Shown: piece by piece, positions 1 through 8,367 of the stretch
Position numbering within the stretch: position 1 is the first letter of the stretch
How the letters are laid out: every line of letters starts with the position of its first letter
Assembly (NCBI GenBank): GCA_019912385.1
Contig: JAIOIW010000043.1
Coordinates: 1 to 64,000, forward strand
Direction of reading: 5' to 3'
From: Notoacmeibacter sp.
GTDB taxonomy: Bacteria > Pseudomonadota > Alphaproteobacteria > Rhizobiales > Rhizobiaceae
Length of the DNA: 64,000 bases
The notes under the pieces: generated by a model
The model's database searches: none
The model's input: the letters and a program-made list of their open reading frames with translations, nothing else
Told to the model about the DNA's origin: nothing
Made by a program: the position numbers and the translations under genes

Positions 1-1073
1 GCCACGGTCGCATCGTTTTCGTCAACGACGCGCACCTCCAGACCCGGTTGCGGCCGCCCCATGGCCCTTGTATCGATCAGGCGCGGTTCGTGGCAGTCGA
101 CCAATACCCGGCACATTTCCGTCATGCCCCACACTTCGATCAACGGAATGCCGAAGCGCTCTTCGAACGGGCGATGCAGCGATGGCTCGACGCCGGCGCC
201 GATGCCCCATTTGAGCGTGTGGTTGCGGTCGTCCGGCCCGGCCGGCGCGTTCATCAGAACCGGGATGACGATACCCAGGTAATGGCAGCCGGTCGCTTTC
301 ATGGCCCGGATGTCGTTCCACCACCGCGCCGCGGAGAACCGCTCGGGGATGAGCTGGCAATTGCCGGTCACGATCATCCCGAAAAACAGGATCACGCCCG
401 CATTGATGTGGAACAGCGGCAGCGGGCAATAAACCCGCTCGACGCCCTCGTCGAGCGTGAACAGCCCGCCGCGCGTGGCATACCAGTCGCCGCAGGCCAG
501 TTCATAGGCGTGGGAAAGGATGCAGCCCTTTGGCGCGCCAGTGGACCCGGACGTATAGAGCAGGCTCGATTCCGTCTCCGCCGTGACGGGCCCCGTTTTG
601 GGCGCCGCTGTTCTCGATGCGGGCCATTCGCTGCTTTCCAGCAGGGCGACATCGACGGCATCGCCGTTCTCTGCGATTGCCGCGCGGATATCGGCCTCGC
701 GTTCTGGAACCGTGACGGCCAGCCCGGCGCCGCTGTCCTTCAGCAGATAGGCGATCTCGCTGATCCGGTAGTCGGGATTGACCGGAACGAACGAGATCCC
801 GAGTTCGGCGCAGGCGAGTTTGATCAGCAGCATCTCAGGCCGGCTCCCGGCCATGACCGCGATGCGATGGCCATGGCCGTAGCCGGCCGCGCGAATCCGC
901 GTCGCGATTGCCGCCACCTGGTCTGCGGCTTGCCCGTAGGTGATCCGGTAGCCGCCCGGGTGGTAGGCGCGGTCGGGATCGGCGGGAACCTCGATCAGCG
1001 GCCGTTCGCCGTGCCGCGAAACGGCGTCGGCGAAGACATCGGCAATGACCCGGTTTTCCGTCTTTATGCACAT
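1..1073 (-). CDS. AMP-forming acyl-CoA ligase, N-terminal part (runs off the left edge)
   Basis: Adenylate-forming enzyme that would activate a carboxylic acid to its acyl-CoA in the cytoplasm. About 357 codons are present and no stop is reached, so the C-terminal domain lies outside the window. Around residue 170 is the P-loop LLYTSGSTGAPKGC, and near residue 335 the adenylate motif WGMTEMC, both diagnostic of the ANL superfamily. The start is ATG with a strong upstream GGGGAGGA. The translation resembles carnitine/crotonobetaine-type or generic ATP-dependent acyl-CoA ligases; the substrate cannot be read from sequence. It is transcribed in the same direction as the formate block but separated by 117 bases, so co-transcription is uncertain. 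Confidence 0.85.
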   Translation of the reverse strand, partial: MCIKTENRVIADVFADAVSRHGERPLIEVPADPDRAYHPGGYRITYGQAADQVAAIATRIRAAGYGHGHRIAVMAGSRPEMLLIKLACAELGISFVPVNPDYRISEIAYLLKDSGAGLAVTVPEREADIRAAIAENGDAVDVALLESSEWPASRTAAPKTGPVTAETESSLLYTSGSTGAPKGCILSHAYELACGDWYATRGGLFTLDEGVERVYCPLPLFHINAGVILFFGMIVTGNCQLIPERFSAARWWNDIRAMKATGCHYLGIVIPVLMNAPAGPDDRNHTLKWGIGAGVEPSLHRPFEERFGIPLIEVWGMTEMCRVLVDCHEPRLIDTRAMGRPQPGLEVRVVDENDATV

Positions 1074-1190
1074 CGATGGCTCCTCCCCTTGCCGGTCGAA
1101 CCTATTCACCACCGGCGCTCGTTGTCCAGTCGCAGAAGAAAGCCGCGACGGCTCCACCCACTGTCCTATTTCTGATTGTTTGGCCCGTCT

Positions 1191-1913
1191 TCAGGAGTTG
1201 TCGAGATTCCATCGCCGCCGCGGGGAGACGCGTTGTGGCGTAGCATCGTCTGCCGCTTCCGCCACGGGTGCGCGGCCCGCATCCCCGCTCTCGGATTCGA
1301 CTTCGCCGGCGGTTTCCGCCTCGTCGGTTTCCGCGATGTCCACGGTGCGATTCACCTGGCCGTCGACGCCAACTTCACCAGGCTCGCGGGTTGCAGCGTC
1401 ATCGCGCACGGAATTGGTTCCGCGGACCGTCGCTGGCCGGTCATCGCTGTCCGCATCGCCAAGATAGCCGCGCCCGACCTGCCAGACCGAGGTGAAGGTG
1501 TTGAGCGCCGGATCGCCGAAATCCTCCTCGTAGTCATTGAGGCCGTCGAGATTGGCGAGCAGCGGATTGCTCGTCCATAGTCTGCGCAACGCCTTCTTCC
1601 GCAGCGCGCGCGGCACGCCACGTTTGAGGAACAGCGCGAAATCGGATTCATATGCGACGGTATCGAGGTCGACGGCTTCCGCCCGGCGCCGGTTTTCGAG
1701 CCATTCGCGCTCCGCGGCGCTGAGTTCCTCCTCCGGGGTTTCGAGCACTCGCTGCGGCAGTTCGTCGGCTTCGAATTCCTCGGGAACAGGCACGGATGCC
1801 GCGGCCGCTTCTTCGGCCTGTTCGGTAACCGGTTCGTTGTCCCGGTCTTCTTCCGGCCGGCGCTTCAGCCGTGACCATCGCGACAGGAAGCCCTCGTCGT
1901 CATGCTCAGCCAT
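1191..1913 (-). CDS. DUF3306 protein of a formate dehydrogenase cluster
   Basis: Hydrophilic, strongly acidic protein of 240 residues. The N-terminus (FLSRWSRLKRR) is followed by an Ala/Glu-rich low-complexity stretch. A conserved central part (about residues 90-150: FLKRGVPRALRKKALRRLW, then LNDYEEDF) is what identifies DUF3306. The C-terminal 80 residues are again low complexity. DUF3306 genes typically sit beside DUF3305 and a multi-cluster ferredoxin in respiratory formate dehydrogenase loci, as here; the molecular function is unknown. The ATG at 1913 was preferred to an in-frame GTG at 1922 because GGTGG sits five bases upstream. It overlaps the end of the DUF3305 gene by 8 bases, implying translational coupling. 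Confidence 0.8.
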   Translation of the reverse strand: MAEHDDEGFLSRWSRLKRRPEEDRDNEPVTEQAEEAAAASVPVPEEFEADELPQRVLETPEEELSAAEREWLENRRRAEAVDLDTVAYESDFALFLKRGVPRALRKKALRRLWTSNPLLANLDGLNDYEEDFGDPALNTFTSVWQVGRGYLGDADSDDRPATVRGTNSVRDDAATREPGEVGVDGQVNRTVDIAETDEAETAGEVESESGDAGRAPVAEAADDATPQRVSPRRRWNLDNS

Positions 1914-2451
1914 CGGTTCCACCGCCGGTTTTCAAATGCCGGGACTTGAGGAAAATCGGTTCCTTGCCGAATCGCGCCTCTTCCTGCCTGAAGTCTCGCC
2001 GCTTGCGCTTCTTGAACGGCTGTTCGACATGGTGTCGTTCGATGAAATCGCTCAGCGCCTGCGCGATGCTCTCGGGCATCTGCACCCGCTCGATGATATC
2101 CTCTGCACTGTCGCTGTAGTCCTGCGCCTCGTAGGGCGAGACCGTCACCGTGTGCACGAGCCAAGGCATCGCGCCTTCTTCGTCACGGCGCAGCACGACG
2201 TAAACAGCCGGCGTCACGCTGTCGAAATTATACACATAGGCCTCGGTTTCCGATGCGTGGCAGTAGATCTCCGATACCCCCATGAAATACGCCGTGGCCA
2301 TTTCCGATTGGCGGACAACGTCACCTGGGGCAAGAGCCATCTCGCCTTCCACGACAGCGACCGGCACCCAGTAGTCGTCTGCCCAGGGCGAAGATGCTTT
2401 CCGCCTCTCGGCAATCACCCCGACACTTATCCGCAATTCGCGTTCCGACAT
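1906..2451 (-). CDS. DUF3305 protein of a formate dehydrogenase cluster
   Basis: Soluble protein of about 181 residues with no signal peptide or membrane segment. It begins with a beta-rich segment (RISVGVIAERRKASSPWADDYW) typical of DUF3305, and ends in a basic tail (KKRKRRDFRQEE). The family occurs beside DUF3306 and formate dehydrogenase genes; its role is not established, though accessory or maturation functions are commonly presumed. The start at 2451 gives the family-like N-terminus; an upstream in-frame ATG at 2496 would add 15 residues without a recognisable ribosome-binding site. It is divergent from the large 4Fe-4S protein, with a 99-base gap that must hold both promoters. Confidence 0.78.
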   Translation of the reverse strand: MSERELRISVGVIAERRKASSPWADDYWVPVAVVEGEMALAPGDVVRQSEMATAYFMGVSEIYCHASETEAYVYNFDSVTPAVYVVLRRDEEGAMPWLVHTVTVSPYEAQDYSDSAEDIIERVQMPESIAQALSDFIERHHVEQPFKKRKRRDFRQEEARFGKEPIFLKSRHLKTGGGTDG

Positions 2452-2550
2452 CTGCAAGCACCCCAAGCCTTTTCGGCTTGCCCATTCATAACACATGCTG
2501 TTTTGTCAATGTCGCGCATTTGACCGCGAGGTCAAGCAATGGGAGGCTGA

Positions 2551-4575
2551 ATGGCGGGTATGGATAAACGGGTACTTCTCTGCAATTGCGAGAAGTCGAT
2601 GGCGGTTTATGGGAAAGACATCGGCGCTGCGCTCGGCAGTGACGAACTGCCCGTGCACACAAATCTCTGCCGGCGCGAGATAGCCCGATTTGAAGAGGCG
2701 TTGGACGCGGACGAAATCGTGGTCGCGTGCACCCAGGAAGCAGCTCTGTTTTCCGAGATGGCCGGTGAAGCCGGCAAGCCGGCACCCCGTTTCTTCAATA
2801 TCCGCGAGACCGCCGGTTGGAGCGAGGAGGGAAAGAAAGCCGGGCCGAAAATGGCGGCCCTTGCCCTGCTGGCAACGCGTGCCAACCGCCCTGCGCGGCT
2901 GAAATCGATCCACAGCGACGGCCTTTGCCTCGTCACCGGCTCCGGCCAGAAAGCGGTGGACGCGGCTGTTCTTCTCAACCGAACGCTTTCGGTGACCCTG
3001 CTGCTCGCAGACGCCACGGGCATCCTGCTGCCGCCCACCCTGGACTTCCCGGTATTCTGCGGCAAGGTCCGCGCGGCCTGCGGAACGCTCGGCAATTTCG
3101 AGGTCACGGTCGACGGCTATGCCGCCATGCTGCCTTCGTCGCGCGGAGACCTGCAGTTCGCCATGCGGCGAGATGGCGCGAAGTCAAATTGCAGCGTTAT
3201 CTTCGACCTGACCGGCGGAACACCCCTGTTCACCCGCCATGAAGGGCGGGACGGCTACTTCCGGCCCGATCCCGGCGATCCGGCCGACGTGATGCGCGCC
3301 ATATTCGAAGCCTCGGCGATGAGCGGCGAATTCGAAAAGCCGATCTATGTCGGCTACGATCCGGAAATCTGCGCCCATTCGCGCTCAAGGATCACCGGCT
3401 GCACCAAATGCATCGACAATTGCCCCGCCGGCGCCATCACGTCGGGCGGCGACACGGTCACGGTCGATGCGGCAATTTGCGGCGGCTGCGGCAATTGCGC
3501 CGCCCATTGCCCAACCGGCGCGGTTACCTACCAGTATCCCCGCCGCGACGATTTCATCGCCTCTATCCAGTTGCTGGCACGCGGCTACCATGCTGCCGGC
3601 GGCAAGGCGCCCGTCCTGCTGTTTCATGACGGAACATTCGGTCTTGAGATGATCGGCGCGACGGCCCGCTTCGGCCGCGGCCTGCCGCATGACATGATCC
3701 CGTTGCAGATGCATGCGACTTCGGGTACCGGCCATGATGCGCTCCTGACGGCGATATCGGCGGGTTTCGCGGGCGTCGTCGTGATGGGTAACCCGAAGAA
3801 CGAGAGCGAATACGACGCGGTACGCGAGGAAATCGCGCTGGCGGACGCGATCCTCGACGGGCTCGGCCATGGCTCCGGGCGGGTCGAACTGGTTTTCCAT
3901 TCCGACCCCGAACAGCTCGAAGCCGCATTGTGGAAGCACAGGCCCGGCGCGAGCGCCGCGATGCATGAATTCCTGCCCGTAGGCGGCAAGCGCGATATCG
4001 CCCGCGCCGCGATCAAGGTTCTGGCCGGCAGTTCCGCCGATACGCATACCCCGATCGCCCTGCCGGATTCGGCGCCCTTTGGCGCGGTCCACATCGACGC
4101 CGACGGCTGTACGCTCTGCCTGTCCTGCGTCTCCGCCTGCCCGGCTTTCGCGCTTTACGACAATCCTGACCGGCCGCAATTGCGTTTCGTGGAAAGCGCC
4201 TGCGTCCAGTGCGGCCTGTGCGCAGCCACCTGCCCGGAAAAGGTGATGACACTGGAGCCCAGGCTCAGCGTCGGCCAGTCGGCAACGCAGGCCGTGACGC
4301 TGAAGGAGGAGGAGCCGTTTGAATGCATACGTTGCGGCAAACCTTTCGCCGCCAGGTCGACCATCGAGAAGATCACCGCCAAGCTCGGCGGCAGCCATCG
4401 CATGTTCGCCACGCCCGAGCGCATGGCCCTGCTGCAGATGTGCGACATCTGCCGCCTGGAAGTGCAGGCGGAAAACAGCGACGATCCCTTTGCCCTCGCG
4501 CGCCGGCCGGTTCCACGCACGACCGACGACTATATCGCCGAGAGGAACAACGGCCTCGATGACGACGAAAAATAG
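2551..4575 (+). CDS. Multi-cluster 4Fe-4S ferredoxin-like protein (674 aa), formate dehydrogenase associated
   Basis: Cytoplasmic iron-sulfur protein. Four CxxCxxCxxxC motifs form two bacterial-ferredoxin-like pairs: near residues 281 (CTKCIDNCP) and 310 (CGGCGNCAAHCP), and near 520 (CTLCLSCVSACP) and 550 (CVQCGLCAATCP). The C-terminus has a further CxxC pair (CIRCGKP and CDICRLE, from about residue 592), possibly a zinc or cluster site. The N-terminal 280 residues contain a conserved LLCNCEKSM segment but no recognised catalytic domain. Related proteins sit in alphaproteobacterial formate dehydrogenase loci and are presumed to transfer electrons; that role is inferred. GGGAGG lies just upstream of the ATG. 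It converges on the next gene with 9 bases between stops. Confidence 0.85.
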   Translation: MAGMDKRVLLCNCEKSMAVYGKDIGAALGSDELPVHTNLCRREIARFEEALDADEIVVACTQEAALFSEMAGEAGKPAPRFFNIRETAGWSEEGKKAGPKMAALALLATRANRPARLKSIHSDGLCLVTGSGQKAVDAAVLLNRTLSVTLLLADATGILLPPTLDFPVFCGKVRAACGTLGNFEVTVDGYAAMLPSSRGDLQFAMRRDGAKSNCSVIFDLTGGTPLFTRHEGRDGYFRPDPGDPADVMRAIFEASAMSGEFEKPIYVGYDPEICAHSRSRITGCTKCIDNCPAGAITSGGDTVTVDAAICGGCGNCAAHCPTGAVTYQYPRRDDFIASIQLLARGYHAAGGKAPVLLFHDGTFGLEMIGATARFGRGLPHDMIPLQMHATSGTGHDALLTAISAGFAGVVVMGNPKNESEYDAVREEIALADAILDGLGHGSGRVELVFHSDPEQLEAALWKHRPGASAAMHEFLPVGGKRDIARAAIKVLAGSSADTHTPIALPDSAPFGAVHIDADGCTLCLSCVSACPAFALYDNPDRPQLRFVESACVQCGLCAATCPEKVMTLEPRLSVGQSATQAVTLKEEEPFECIRCGKPFAARSTIEKITAKLGGSHRMFATPERMALLQMCDICRLEVQAENSDDPFALARRPVPRTTDDYIAERNNGLDDDEK

Positions 4576-4584
4576 ACGACGCGG

Positions 4585-4890
4585 CTAGTCCTGGTTGGCG
4601 CAGACCGCGAGCGCCTTTTGCCGGGCATCGGCAACCGCCGATTCCGCCAGGAACCCGTCTGCCACCATCTGGTCGATCTGCTTGTAGCGCTCGGCCGCAC
4701 AAGCCCGAACGGCCGGCGAAAAAGCGCTTTCCTGCAACTGGACGGCCGAAAGCGGCTGCTCGGCGCCCGGCAGAGCCATGCGGAGTTTGCCGTCATAAAG
4801 GTTCCAGGCGAGCCACGCCGCAAGAACCGCGACCGCGAGAGCAATGACACGCCCGACTACATTCGCCCCACTTGCTTCTGCAACTGCCAT
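4585..4890 (-). CDS. Small single-span membrane protein of unknown function
   Basis: 101 residues. One hydrophobic segment lies at about residues 12-31 (VIALAVAVLAAWLAWNLY), followed by a periplasmic or hydrophilic part with two cysteines (at roughly residues 64 and 98) that could form a disulfide. No family is recognised. It is the last gene of the long minus-strand formate dehydrogenase operon, 18 bases after the DUF6352 gene, with a good GAGAGGA ribosome-binding site, so it is probably a real accessory component. The function cannot be assigned. Confidence 0.65.
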   Translation of the reverse strand: MAVAEASGANVVGRVIALAVAVLAAWLAWNLYDGKLRMALPGAEQPLSAVQLQESAFSPAVRACAAERYKQIDQMVADGFLAESAVADARQKALAVCANQD

Positions 4891-4908
4891 CGCGATCTCC
4901 TCTCTTTT

Positions 4909-5946
4909 CTAATTATCCTGCCTGAGCGGCAGATTGACCAGAAGATTTTGCGGCTTCATCCGCACGACATTTTCGTTGTTCATAGCCAGGCCGAGATAAA
5001 CCGCCTTGCCGCGAACGGCCTCGACCAGGGAATTCGGATCGTCGAACTCCATGCGGAAGAGCGCCGCCAGCCGGTCGCCTCCCCCGTCGGGCAGGTCGCC
5101 GCCGGTATAGAGCGCATTCAGGATCTTCGTCGATTCCGCGTCAAGCCCGACATGCCACGTCCACTGCTCGTCGTGGATCGATTGCATGGCCGCCACTTGC
5201 ACCTCCACGCCGAGGAAATGACGCACCCATTTTGCAACGACCTCGCCGAACGCGTCCGGTCCGCGCTGGTTGAACCGGAAATCGAGCGCGAAGTCGAAGC
5301 GATCCGATCGTGCTCGGTATTGCCCGGCATTGTCTTCGCTCATGACGTCGAGCGTCGCTTCACGCACGGTCGCCCCGGCTTCCGACAATAGCGCGCCCAG
5401 CACTCCGAATCCGCCGTTTCGGGATCGCATTTCGATAATTTCGGCATCGGCGAACATGATCTGGCCGTCGCCGGTCGTCACCTTCTGGTCGCGGAAGAAC
5501 AGTTCCGCCGCGCGCGCCACGAACGCGTCCGTTTCGCCTTCGAGCAGGCCCGCCAGGACAAGATGTACCATCTGTTCGATGAAAACCGGCGGAATGAGCA
5601 ATGGTTCGGCACGCGTGAACAGGTCGAGATAGGCCTGCTCGATCGTTCCGGCGGCAACAAGGTGGTCACGAAAGCGCAGGACGACGCGGTAGTTTTCCGC
5701 GGTATCGCGATCGGCGATCCCGTCCAGTTCGCTTTCGCTCACCGCCCGCAGCGGATCGTCCATCAACGCTTCGAAGAGGCGATACTCGCTGGCGCAGGAT
5801 TCCTCGACCGGATGAATCTCGGGACGGGTGTAATAGGCGCGCAGCAATTCCGGCGTCACCTCAAGCCAGCCATTCGCGGCCCTGGTCACGAGATGCCGTC
5901 CGGAGGACTTCCACAGGACCGGCGGCGGGGCGCTGATGTCATTCAT
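4909..5946 (-). CDS. DUF6352 family protein
   Basis: 345 residues, soluble, no signal peptide. The N-terminus SGRHLVTRAANGWLEVTPELLRAYY matches the uncharacterised DUF6352 family, which is found almost only in formate dehydrogenase neighbourhoods of Alpha- and Betaproteobacteria. The sequence is predicted mostly alpha-helical with an acidic central region; no catalytic motif stands out. The ATG overlaps the stop of the upstream lipoate/biotin-ligase-like gene in an ATGA arrangement, so the two are translationally coupled. An accessory role in formate dehydrogenase assembly or regulation is inferred from context only. Confidence 0.75.
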   Translation of the reverse strand: MNDISAPPPVLWKSSGRHLVTRAANGWLEVTPELLRAYYTRPEIHPVEESCASEYRLFEALMDDPLRAVSESELDGIADRDTAENYRVVLRFRDHLVAAGTIEQAYLDLFTRAEPLLIPPVFIEQMVHLVLAGLLEGETDAFVARAAELFFRDQKVTTGDGQIMFADAEIIEMRSRNGGFGVLGALLSEAGATVREATLDVMSEDNAGQYRARSDRFDFALDFRFNQRGPDAFGEVVAKWVRHFLGVEVQVAAMQSIHDEQWTWHVGLDAESTKILNALYTGGDLPDGGGDRLAALFRMEFDDPNSLVEAVRGKAVYLGLAMNNENVVRMKPQNLLVNLPLRQDN

Positions 5947-6689
5947 GCCGACAATGCCCCCTTGCCGAACCAGATTTCCTCAAGGCTCACCAACCGCGTC
6001 CCGCTATCCTGGCTGACCAACGCGCCTCCCTTGTCGTCGATCCCCGCGAGCACGCCCCGCACCGTTCGCCCGCCCGCCTCGATCGCGATATCCCGGTTCC
6101 GGGCGTCGGCGCGAAACAGCCAATTCTCTTTGACAGGACCGAAACCCTGGCTCTCCCAGGTGTCGACCCAGGCGAGGAAGTGACGCGACCACGATTCAAG
6201 CACGCCCGCGGTGTCCACTTCACCGCACCCTTCCTCGTGCAACACGGTGCGCTCCCGCTCTTCCCCCGGTTCTGCGCGCGGAGTCCGCGGCCACCGCACG
6301 GCGACCTCCATCGAAAGGACCGCGTAGTCCGGGACCATTGCGCCGTTCACCCCCTCGGGAAATCGCATGCCGATGGCGCCGACCTCGGCACCGTTGGCAA
6401 GAATGACGGCGGGCCACCGGTGGGTGATTGCCAGGTTTGCCTCGCCGACAGATCCGATCGCGTCGGCCGCTGCAACCATCGCCAGCGGGATCATGCACAG
6501 GGCGTCCGCCGCGCTGGTCTCCGGTTCGAGCACCACCGCGCAGCGCGCCGTCGCGTCGTCGCGAAGCCAGTAAAAATCGCCCGCGCCGGCCCGTCCGGCC
6601 GCCGCAAGCGTCATCGCAACCGCAGCCGGATCCTCCCCGGCTTCGACGACGTGGCCGCTGAGCAGCGGCGGAAACAAAGGTACGCGCAT
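5943..6689 (-). CDS. Biotin/lipoate-protein-ligase-like protein (DUF4444 type)
   Basis: 248 residues. The core resembles the biotin/lipoate A/B protein ligase fold: LAITHRWPAVILANGAEVG followed by a Gly-rich turn. The C-terminal 60 residues (GRTVRGVLAGIDDKGGALV) resemble the SH3-like DUF4444 domain that follows the ligase domain in this family. It lacks the canonical GRGRxGR ATP-binding loop of BirA, so activity as a ligase is uncertain. The start at 6689 (MRVPLFPPL) gives the family-like N-terminus, whereas the open frame continues upstream through the small DUF6494 gene in another register. These genes recur in formate dehydrogenase loci, but whether they modify a protein there is unknown. 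Confidence 0.7.
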   Translation of the reverse strand: MRVPLFPPLLSGHVVEAGEDPAAVAMTLAAAGRAGAGDFYWLRDDATARCAVVLEPETSAADALCMIPLAMVAAADAIGSVGEANLAITHRWPAVILANGAEVGAIGMRFPEGVNGAMVPDYAVLSMEVAVRWPRTPRAEPGEERERTVLHEEGCGEVDTAGVLESWSRHFLAWVDTWESQGFGPVKENWLFRADARNRDIAIEAGGRTVRGVLAGIDDKGGALVSQDSGTRLVSLEEIWFGKGALSA

Positions 6690-6727
6690 GACGGATTTTC
6701 TGGCGATAGCTTGATCGGGTGGCGGAG

Positions 6728-6916
6728 TCAGGGCAGGTCGATCTCGCCCTCGACGACATGATAGAGATCGCCTTCGCCGGTCAGCGTCATCTTCACCCGC
6801 AGCGTGCGGCCCTCGACCGCACCCGAACGCACGCTCTGCTCGATCTCGCGTTGCGAGGTGACACCCACCTGCTTTAGGAATTTGCGTAGCGACATGTTGA
6901 AATTTTCTTCGCTCAT
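6728..6916 (-). CDS. DUF6494 small protein
   Basis: 62 residues. The pattern is NMSLRKFLKQVGVTSQREIE, then a beta-hairpin-like half (GRTLRVKMTLTGEGDL). It matches the short DUF6494 family that accompanies formate dehydrogenase and other respiratory clusters. The N-terminal half looks like a small helix-turn-helix-like or cap helix pair and the second half a two-stranded hairpin. Function unknown. It sits 38 bases before the ligase-like gene in the same operon and has independent conservation value despite its size. Confidence 0.72.
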   Translation of the reverse strand: MSEENFNMSLRKFLKQVGVTSQREIEQSVRSGAVEGRTLRVKMTLTGEGDLYHVVEGEIDLP

Positions 6917-7095
6917 TTCGGGCCCTTTTCATCGTTCCGCGCACCGGGAAACGCCATGTCCCGGACCGGCTGCCAACAATACCGGATGTCGCGGCTGCCG
7001 GCGAGCGCCATTGCTCCAGGCCACGGCCTCTCCCTTACGCCGCAAGCAGCGGCAATGCCGCACGCCGGGATCGTTTGGCCATGATTGCCGGTTAC

Positions 7096-8367
7096 TCAGT
7101 CATCGGCAAGCGTATCGGCGACCAGTTCACCCAGGCCGACCACTTCGAGATCGGATTCATACTCGTCGAGGCCATCCTCGAAGACGGTGCGGCAGTTGGC
7201 GCAGGGAACCACGACCGCCTCGATTCCGCCGATCTTGCTGATCTGGTCGAGCTTGAACGAAAACGCTGCTTTCTGCAGCTCCGCCGCGCGCGGATTGGCC
7301 GACACGCCACCGCCCCCGCCGCAGCAAAGATTGGCGACCCCCGCCCCTTCCATCTCGACGAAATTCTCCGCGGCATCCGCGATCAGGCGGCGCGGTTCCT
7401 TGAGGATACCGCCGCGGCGGATGATCTGGCAGGGATCGTGCAGCGTCATTTTCCGCCCGTCCTTCTTGCCGGGCGGGATGCGGCCTTCGGCGCGCAGCTG
7501 GTCGATCAGTTCGATGATGTGGACGACCTCGAACTTGAACGGCCGGCCGACCAAGTTCGGCCCCGCCCAGCGCAGCGCGCCATAGGCGTGGCCGCATTCC
7601 GGGCTGATGACATATTTGACGCCAAGCCTTTCGGCTGCATCGACAATGCGCTGCACCAGCTTCTTGGCCAGCGGCCCGGAGCCCATCTGCACGCCGACAT
7701 TGGTCGCCTCGAAAGCTTCCGACGAAATCGTCCAGTCAAGTCCGGCGCGCTTGAACAGCTTCGCGTAGGCGCCGAATATCTCCGGATAACCCATCGTCTC
7801 CATCGACGAGAAGATCGCCATATAGTCGGCGCCCTGCTTGTCGATCTCGATTCTGATGCCGGTCTCGGCTTCCTGGTGCGCAAGCTGTGCCTGCAGCGCT
7901 TTCAGCGTCACGCCCATCGGACTGCCCGTACGCTCGGCATTCTCCGCCGCCGATTTGAGGCCGTCGGGCACGATCCCCGCGGCGGCATAGCCCTCGCGCA
8001 TCTTGCGGATGGTACCGGCGATGTCGATGCCCATCGGGCAGACAAGCGTGCAGCGCCCGCACATTGTGCAGGAATCATAGACCAGCGGCTCCCACTCCCT
8101 TAGTTCCTCCTCGGTCAGTTCGGCGGGCACAAGGCCGATCATCTTCTTCAGCGAAGACAAGGGCGCCTTGTGACGCTTGTAGGCCTTGACCAGCGGGAAC
8201 AGCTTGTAGGTGGGTGTGTATTTAGGATCGTGCGAGGAGAGATAGAAATGGCAGGCCTCCGCGCACTCGCCGCAATGCACGCAGGTCTCCAGATAGGAGG
8301 CGACGTCGGCATCCGTGAAATCGAGGAACTTCCGGACGGCGGTATCGACAGTGGCTGGCGCGTTCAT
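7096..8367 (-). CDS. HdrD/DsrK-like iron-sulfur protein
   Basis: 423 residues, cytoplasmic face. Two ferredoxin motifs sit at the N-terminus (CVHCGECAEAC near residue 29 and CTMCGRCTLVCPMG near residue 100). C-terminally there are two Cys-rich CCG-type regions (SPECGHAYG, and LCCGGGGG followed by CANC) as in heterodisulfide-reductase subunit D, DsrK and GlpC. Such proteins carry a special 4Fe-4S cluster for thiol/disulfide chemistry or relay electrons. Its ATG overlaps the stop of the next upstream gene, a NarI/DsrM-like cytochrome b, so the two are a DsrMK-like pair. In this operon it probably links formate dehydrogenase electrons to quinone or to a disulfide; the true partner is unproven. 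Confidence 0.85.
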   Translation of the reverse strand: MNAPATVDTAVRKFLDFTDADVASYLETCVHCGECAEACHFYLSSHDPKYTPTYKLFPLVKAYKRHKAPLSSLKKMIGLVPAELTEEELREWEPLVYDSCTMCGRCTLVCPMGIDIAGTIRKMREGYAAAGIVPDGLKSAAENAERTGSPMGVTLKALQAQLAHQEAETGIRIEIDKQGADYMAIFSSMETMGYPEIFGAYAKLFKRAGLDWTISSEAFEATNVGVQMGSGPLAKKLVQRIVDAAERLGVKYVISPECGHAYGALRWAGPNLVGRPFKFEVVHIIELIDQLRAEGRIPPGKKDGRKMTLHDPCQIIRRGGILKEPRRLIADAAENFVEMEGAGVANLCCGGGGGVSANPRAAELQKAAFSFKLDQISKIGGIEAVVVPCANCRTVFEDGLDEYESDLEVVGLGELVADTLADD

